This document shows positions 5,909-9,787 of a stretch of 9,787 bases of DNA, one piece after another. The stretch covers positions 1-9,787 of the forward strand of contig CAYVKV010000019.1 of the NCBI GenBank assembly GCA_964452355.1, in the 5' to 3' direction. The position numbers and the translations under genes were made by a program. The DNA is from UBA1450 sp964452355 (lineage in GTDB: Bacteria > Patescibacteriota > Microgenomatia > UBA1406 > GWC2-37-13). The notes under the pieces were generated by a model, which did not search any database, was not told where the DNA came from, and was given only the letters and a program-made list of their open reading frames with translations. Each line of letters starts with the position of its first letter. The first letter of the stretch is position 1.

Positions 5909-5956
5909 ATGTTTTCACATCTTGTTTGTACAACCATTACTACCGCCTTCCGCTAA
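5909..5956 (+). CDS. Threonine-rich leader peptide controlling thrS (thrL-like)
   Basis: A 15-codon reading frame, MFSHLVCTTITTAFR then TAA. Codons 8-12 read ACA ACC ATT ACT ACC, that is Thr-Thr-Ile-Thr-Thr: four threonine codons out of fifteen, immediately before hairpins that can choose between antiterminator and terminator. This is the hallmark of an attenuation leader peptide; E. coli thrL carries the same TTITT wording. The start codon falls at the predicted transcription start, so it is probably read as a leaderless mRNA. The stop codon TAA lies in the loop of the TTCCGC/GCGGGG hairpin, so a ribosome finishing the peptide would cover the antiterminator arm. Too short to find by homology; the call rests on composition and position. 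Confidence 0.87.
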   Translation: MFSHLVCTTITTAFR

Positions 5957-5991
5957 AGCGGGGAGTATGTAATGGTTATTACTTACCCCGC
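5932..5991 (+). promoter_or_regulatory. Threonine attenuator: mutually exclusive leader hairpins
   Basis: Hairpin 1:2 pairs the Thr-codon segment AACCATTAC (5932-5940) perfectly with GTAATGGTT (5969-5977), extended by TAC/GTA past a bulged T5968 and enclosing TTCCGC-TAAA-GCGGGG (5948-5963, two G-U pairs). The alternative 2:3 antiterminator pairs GCGGGG (5958-5963) with CCCCGC (5986-5991), enclosing a second perfect hairpin GTAAT-GGTT-ATTAC (5969-5982). Pairing 2:3 consumes the left arm of the terminator. A ribosome stalled on the Thr codons would block 1:2 and favour 2:3 (read-through). A ribosome reaching the stop at 5954-5956 would cover 5958-5963 and let the terminator form. No T-box consensus is present. 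Confidence 0.85.
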
Positions 5992-6009
5992 AAATAGGCG
6001 GGGTTTTTT
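5985..6009 (+). terminator. Intrinsic terminator of the thrS attenuator
   Basis: ACCCCGC (5985-5991), loop AAATAG, GCGGGGT (5998-6004): a perfect 7-bp, GC-rich stem, followed by T6 (6004-6009). It ends 17 bases before the thrS start, downstream of the thrS promoter, so its natural role is conditional termination in the leader. It would also stop read-through from trpS. Confidence 0.92.
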
Positions 6010-6026
6010 AAAAGTTAAAATGATCT

Positions 6027-7805
6027 ATGAAAAATCAAAGTCCTCTCTTCAAACTTCGACATACTGCTGAGCATGTCCTTCACCAAGCAGTCAAGGAGCT
6101 GTATCCGCAGATACACCTTGCAATGGGTCCCGCAACTGAAGATGGTTTTTATTTTGATTTTGACAATACTCCAGATGGTGCAGAGCCGGTTGTGATCACG
6201 GAAAATGATTTTCCAAAAATTGAAAAATACATGTGGAAAATCATCAATAAAGATTTACCCATTATTAAAAAAGAGATTTCAACAACAGAAGCTCAAGAAT
6301 TATTTAAGGACAATCCATACAAACTTGAGTGGATTGATGAGGCGACAAAAAGGGGAGACGGCATTACGATTTACTGGACCGGAAAACCTGATGAAAAAGG
6401 TTCGATGGTTGATCTTTGTGCAGGACCGCACGTAGCGTCTACCGGGGAGATAAAAGCATTTAAGTTGTTATCTGTCGCGGGTGCATACTGGCGGGGAGAT
6501 GAAAAGAATAAAATGCTTACTCGTATTTATGGTACTGCGTTTGAATCTAAGGAAGAACTGGATCTTTTTTTACATCAACAAGAGGAAGCAAAAAAAAGAG
6601 ATCATCGAAAACTAGGTCAAGAACTTAACCTTTTTTTTATCGATGAAGCTGTTGGAAAAGGACTCGTGATGTGGCTTCCCAATGGTACCATTGTCCGAGA
6701 TGAGATCGAAAAACTAGTCAAAGAAAAAGAGAAAGATTATGGTTATGTACGAGTTGCAACACCACATATTGCAAAAGAAGATCTGTATTTACGCTCTGGA
6801 CATCTTCCTTATTACAAGGATTCGATGTATCCAGGCATGAAAATGGATGATGCCGTCTACTTTCTGAAGGCTATGAACTGCCCTCATCATCACATGATCT
6901 ACAAGCATACGCAACATAGTTATCGAGAACTTCCGCTGAGACTTGCTGAATACGGGACATGCTATCGAAATGAATTATCTGGCACTCTTGCTGGACTTTT
7001 GAGAGTACGAGGCATGGCCATGAACGATGCACATATTTATCTCCGAAAAGATCAGATTAAGGAAGAGTTTAAAGCTGTCATTCGTTTAACTCAGGAATAT
7101 TTCGAAATCTTTGGACTCAAGAACTACTGGTTTAGACTTTCCAAATGGGATCCAAGGAATAAGGAGAAGTATATTGACGAGCCTGAGAACTGGGATTATT
7201 CTCAACAAATGATTCGCGAAGTCCTCCAAGAGATGAAAGTAGAGTTTATTGAAGTTGACGATGAAGCTGCATTTTATGGTCCGAAAGTCGATGTACAGTT
7301 TAAATCGGTAATCGGACGAGAAGAATCGATGTCAACAATTCAGCTTGATTTTGCCGCAAAAAAGAGATTTGATCTTGTCTACACAGATGAAACGGGAAAA
7401 GAGAATAATGAAGTCTTTGTGATCCATCGCGCCCCACTTTCTGTACATGAACGTTTTATTGCATTCTTGATCGAGCACTATGCTGGAGCATTTCCATTGT
7501 GGCTGACTCCGGTGCAGGTGAAGATTATCCCTATCGCTGAGCGTCACAATGAATATGCACAAGAATTATCAGCAAAACTTTCCAAAGAGGCAGTCAGAGT
7601 CGAAGTAGATGAACGAGCTGAATCGATGCAAAAAAAGATCAGAAATGCACAGAACGAAAAAGTTTTCTACATGGTTGTTGTCGGAGATCAGGAAATGGAA
7701 CAGAAAAACGTGAGTATCCGAACCCGTGATGGAAAAACAAACTCAGCAAGCTTGGATGCATTTCTGACAGAGATACAAGAAAAAATAAAAAATAAAATTA
7801 TATAA
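6027..7805 (+). CDS. thrS: Threonyl-tRNA synthetase, lacking the N-terminal TGS domain
   Basis: A class II synthetase charging tRNA-Thr, 592 residues against 642 in E. coli. The protein begins directly at the editing domain: HTAEH (H12, H16) and CAGPH (C131, H135) match E. coli H73/H77 and C182/H186, so the roughly 60-residue TGS domain is absent while serine editing should be intact. The only in-frame start is 6027; a TGA lies two codons upstream. Catalytic zinc ligands are C285 (NCPHHH), H336 (DAHIY) and H467 (HRAPL). Motif 2 YRNELSGTLAGLLRVRG (313-329) is clear. Two departures: MAMNDAH replaces the usual xTQDDAH before the zinc histidine, and SVHER replaces GSxER in motif 3. The anticodon-binding domain runs from about 495. 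It has no Shine-Dalgarno. Expression should depend on the threonine attenuator directly upstream. The stop codon abuts the next gene's ATG. Confidence 0.98.
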   Translation: MKNQSPLFKLRHTAEHVLHQAVKELYPQIHLAMGPATEDGFYFDFDNTPDGAEPVVITENDFPKIEKYMWKIINKDLPIIKKEISTTEAQELFKDNPYKLEWIDEATKRGDGITIYWTGKPDEKGSMVDLCAGPHVASTGEIKAFKLLSVAGAYWRGDEKNKMLTRIYGTAFESKEELDLFLHQQEEAKKRDHRKLGQELNLFFIDEAVGKGLVMWLPNGTIVRDEIEKLVKEKEKDYGYVRVATPHIAKEDLYLRSGHLPYYKDSMYPGMKMDDAVYFLKAMNCPHHHMIYKHTQHSYRELPLRLAEYGTCYRNELSGTLAGLLRVRGMAMNDAHIYLRKDQIKEEFKAVIRLTQEYFEIFGLKNYWFRLSKWDPRNKEKYIDEPENWDYSQQMIREVLQEMKVEFIEVDDEAAFYGPKVDVQFKSVIGREESMSTIQLDFAAKKRFDLVYTDETGKENNEVFVIHRAPLSVHERFIAFLIEHYAGAFPLWLTPVQVKIIPIAERHNEYAQELSAKLSKEAVRVEVDERAESMQKKIRNAQNEKVFYMVVVGDQEMEQKNVSIRTRDGKTNSASLDAFLTEIQEKIKNKII

Positions 7806-8438
7806 ATGGTAATTTCACTTATCGGCATGTCGAGTGCGGGAAAAACCCACTGGGCAAAACGTATCGAACAATCCGGATATGTACGATTTACCTGTGATGA
7901 TCTCATCGAAGAGTTGCTTCAACCAGAGCTGCGCGACAAGGGCTATGTGGGACTTGCAGATGTCGCTCAATGGATGGGGTATCCCTATGAAGAGAGGTAC
8001 CAATATGCAAGCAAAAAATACCTTGAGGCCGAAGAAGCGGCTATGAATCACGTTCTTGATGTTGTTGAAGCAAAAACGAACGGCACGGTACCAAAGATCG
8101 TTGTTGATACGACCGGAAGCGCGATATATACCTCAGAGAAAATCCTCAAGAGACTTCGCGCACTTACACAAACCGTCTATCTTGAAATCCCAAATGAACA
8201 AAAGGGAAAAATGGCAAAAGCATTTATTCAGGATCCAAAACCGGTAATCTGGGGTGATGTGTTTTCTCTTGAGCCGTATGAAAATCCAAAAAAGGGACTC
8301 ATCCGATGTTATCCCCTTCTTCTTGAATATCGCTCAAAGCAATATGAAAAATTAGCGGATTTTACCTTCAAATACGAAGATCATAAATCGCACTCTCTGG
8401 ATGTGAATGGTTTTATTCGTCATATTGCTTCTCCATGA
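7806..8438 (+). CDS. Shikimate-kinase-like P-loop kinase in the threonine operon; candidate homoserine kinase
   Basis: A 210-residue P-loop kinase. Walker A is GMSSAGKT (7-14). CDDLIEE (30-36) stands where shikimate kinases have the acidic substrate-binding DxDxxIE, and VVDTTGS (99-105) followed by an arginine-bearing helix and TVYLEIP (123-129) matches the layout of the Walker-B/GGG segment of shikimate/gluconate kinases. The product is unknown. It begins on the base after the thrS stop (TAAATG) and overlaps thrC by ATGA (8435-8438), so all three genes share the threonine attenuator. Threonine synthase needs O-phosphohomoserine, normally made by the GHMP-type kinase ThrB. No ThrB is in the window, so an attractive inference is that this kinase phosphorylates homoserine as a non-orthologous replacement. 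A dephospho-nucleotide, sugar or RNA-modifying kinase role is equally allowed by sequence. Confidence 0.82.
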   Translation: MVISLIGMSSAGKTHWAKRIEQSGYVRFTCDDLIEELLQPELRDKGYVGLADVAQWMGYPYEERYQYASKKYLEAEEAAMNHVLDVVEAKTNGTVPKIVVDTTGSAIYTSEKILKRLRALTQTVYLEIPNEQKGKMAKAFIQDPKPVIWGDVFSLEPYENPKKGLIRCYPLLLEYRSKQYEKLADFTFKYEDHKSHSLDVNGFIRHIASP

Positions 8439-9712
8439 AATATTCAACAACGGTAGATCAATCTATACACCTTTCCTTTAAAGAAGCATTTTTTCAGGGG
8501 ATCGGAAAAGACTCGGCACTCATTGTCCCGCACTCATTTCCAAAAATTGATCCAACACAACTCATGGGCAAATCAATGCAAGAGATGGGGTCGATGCTTC
8601 TTTCTCCATTCTTGGCGGGTGACATTGATCAACCAGAACTCTTGCGAATGCTCAATCGATCTCTCTCATTTCCCATTCCACTCAAGAAAATTGGTGATAA
8701 TCATATCCTCGAACTCTTCCATGGACCAACACAATCATTTAAAGATGTAGCGGCACAATTTTTGGGAAACCTTGTGGAGTATTTCTTGAAGGGGACACCC
8801 CGAGAAATTGTTGTCGTAACCGCAACATCAGGCGACACGGGGGGAGCGGTCGCGGCTGGATTTGCCAATAAGAAAAATGTCCGCGTCGTGATACTGTATC
8901 CCAAAAATGGCATAAGTGAGGTACAGAAAAAACAGATGACTCACGTTGCCGCGAATGTTTTTCCGATCGAAATTGATGGCACCTTTGATGATTGCCAAAA
9001 ATATGTGAAACAATTCTTTACCGATAAACGGCTGCATCATGTTGAGTTAACTTCGGCAAACTCGATAAACATTGGACGGCTCCTTCCGCAGATGATGTAT
9101 TATGCATATGCGTGGGCACAGCTAAAAAATGATAACCTGCGATTTGTCGTTCCCTCCGGAAATATGGGAAATGTGACTGCCGGCCTGTATGCAAAGCGTA
9201 TGGGAATACCGATCGGTCATTTTCATATTGCATGTAATGAAAATGATGCCGTACTTAAGTATTTTGAAACGGGAACGTACCACTTGCAACAAACCAAAAG
9301 AACCATTTCTAATGCCATGGACATCGGCAATCCGAGCAATTTTGAACGAATTCTTCATCTCTACAATCATGACCTGAGCGAGCTTAAAAAAGATGTGTCG
9401 GTATCGTCAACCAATGATGAGGAGACGATTAAGACTATTTGCGAAGTGTATAAAAAACATGATTATTTGCTTGACCCTCATACGGCAGTTGCGTGGAGTG
9501 CCGCACAAAAATCAAAGATCAAGGGAGCAACTGATGTCATTATTGCGACTGCGTCACCGGCCAAGTTTGCGAAAGAAATATATGAACTCACCGGCATTTC
9601 AAATGTACCAATTGAAGCTCAATCAATTTCAGAAGATCAACCTGAAAGATCGAATGAAACGATCAGAGATTATGACACTACTCTTGACTATGCATTGACC
9701 TGTCTCAGGTAG
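8435..9712 (+). CDS. thrC: Threonine synthase
   Basis: A PLP enzyme of fold type II that converts O-phosphohomoserine to threonine and phosphate. At 425 residues it matches E. coli ThrC (428). HGPTQSFKD (96-104) holds the PLP Schiff-base lysine K103; TSGDTGG (131-137) and PSGNMGN (240-246) are cofactor phosphate- and ring-binding loops; NSINIGRLLPQ (209-219), SNAMDIGNPSNFER (292-305), LDPHTAVAW (346-354) and TASPAKF (372-378) are typical of the class-I branch (E. coli/yeast type). The ATG overlaps the stop of the kinase gene (ATGA), implying translational coupling. Regulation should follow the upstream threonine attenuator, linking synthesis of threonine to its charging by ThrS. Homoserine dehydrogenase, aspartokinase and thrB are not in view, so whether the whole pathway exists cannot be judged here. 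Confidence 0.97.
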   Translation: MKYSTTVDQSIHLSFKEAFFQGIGKDSALIVPHSFPKIDPTQLMGKSMQEMGSMLLSPFLAGDIDQPELLRMLNRSLSFPIPLKKIGDNHILELFHGPTQSFKDVAAQFLGNLVEYFLKGTPREIVVVTATSGDTGGAVAAGFANKKNVRVVILYPKNGISEVQKKQMTHVAANVFPIEIDGTFDDCQKYVKQFFTDKRLHHVELTSANSINIGRLLPQMMYYAYAWAQLKNDNLRFVVPSGNMGNVTAGLYAKRMGIPIGHFHIACNENDAVLKYFETGTYHLQQTKRTISNAMDIGNPSNFERILHLYNHDLSELKKDVSVSSTNDEETIKTICEVYKKHDYLLDPHTAVAWSAAQKSKIKGATDVIIATASPAKFAKEIYELTGISNVPIEAQSISEDQPERSNETIRDYDTTLDYALTCLR

Positions 9713-9787
9713 ATATAACGCACATGCGTTTCGGTACTGAGCCAGCACATGGTATCCACTCCAAGCTCCTAATTCTGCAGAGACTTT
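9713..9787. other. Unassigned window edge
   Basis: Seventy-five bases remain after thrC. Three frames are open to the window edge: an ATG at 9724 on the plus strand (MRFGTEPAHG...), a minus-strand frame stopping at 9705, and a minus-strand frame stopping at 9629 inside thrC. None is recognisable over so short a stretch and no terminator is seen after thrC. A neighbouring gene on either strand may begin or end here. Confidence 0.2.

Noticed and set aside
6016..6021. TAAAAT five bases before the thrS ATG as a second, leaderless thrS promoter
   Set aside because: The -35 position is inside the terminator stem (AGGCGG-like) and no extended -10 is present; the upstream promoter is far stronger. 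It remains a weak possibility.
5908..6026. T-box riboswitch for thrS
   Set aside because: No AGGGTGGNACCGCG-type T-box sequence or specifier stem is present, and the leader is too short; the Thr-codon peptide explains it better.
9629..9787. Minus-strand frame open at the window edge (reads ...AELGAWSGYHVLAQYRNA...)
   Set aside because: The translation looks protein-like, but it would overlap thrC by 84 bases and too little is visible to identify it; a second minus frame stopping at 9705 is equally open.
1..9787. Alternative genetic code (UGA as Gly, as in Gracilibacteria/Absconditabacteria)
   Set aside because: TGA acts as a normal stop in several ATGA overlaps, and no gene shows in-frame TGA.
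1..9787. CRISPR arrays, insertion sequences, prophage or plasmid elements
   Set aside because: No direct-repeat arrays, transposase, integrase or terminal inverted repeats were seen; all gene-sized space is filled by housekeeping or hydrogenase-related genes.

Overview
The window (about 40% GC by eye, very compact, no recognisable Shine-Dalgarno sequences, tRNAs without encoded CCA, TGA used as a normal stop) looks like a small-genome bacterium of the Patescibacteria/CPR type. This placement is an inference from gene style; no marker gene settles it.

Layout. 1-63: 3' part of tRNA-Asp. 101-1967 (+): small and large subunits of a minimal two-subunit cytosolic [NiFe] hydrogenase. 1948-4168 (-): an operon transcribed toward the hydrogenase, in the order hypC-type chaperone, EamA-type transporter, a conserved protein probably of family DUF6390, and an M52-type hydrogenase maturation endopeptidase. 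The last three are joined by ATGA overlaps, and the endopeptidase runs convergently into the 3' end of the large-subunit gene. 4228-4710 (+): a nucleotidyltransferase fired divergently from hypC. 4770-5842 (+): tRNA-Val(GAC) and trpS, 9 bases apart. 5874-9712 (+): a threonine operon of thrS, a shikimate-kinase-like P-loop kinase, and thrC.

The most striking element is the leader of thrS (5874-6026). A strong promoter (TTGACA-16-TGA-TACAAT) places its start site at about 5908-5909, exactly at an ATG. That ATG opens a 15-codon leader peptide, MFSHLVCTTITTAFR, with four threonine codons in a Thr-Thr-Ile-Thr-Thr run. The Thr codons form one arm of a hairpin. A downstream GCGGGG can pair with the CCCCGC arm of an intrinsic terminator that ends 17 bases before the thrS start codon. 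This is the full anatomy of ribosome-mediated (thrL-like) transcription attenuation, here controlling a threonyl-tRNA synthetase together with threonine synthase and a kinase of unknown substrate. The kinase is a candidate non-orthologous homoserine kinase.

A second pattern recurs. At four promoters in the window (before 101, 4168 on the minus strand, 4228 and 5909) the -10 box ends 5-7 bases before the start codon, so the transcripts should be leaderless. The thrS attenuator would then work with a leaderless leader peptide.
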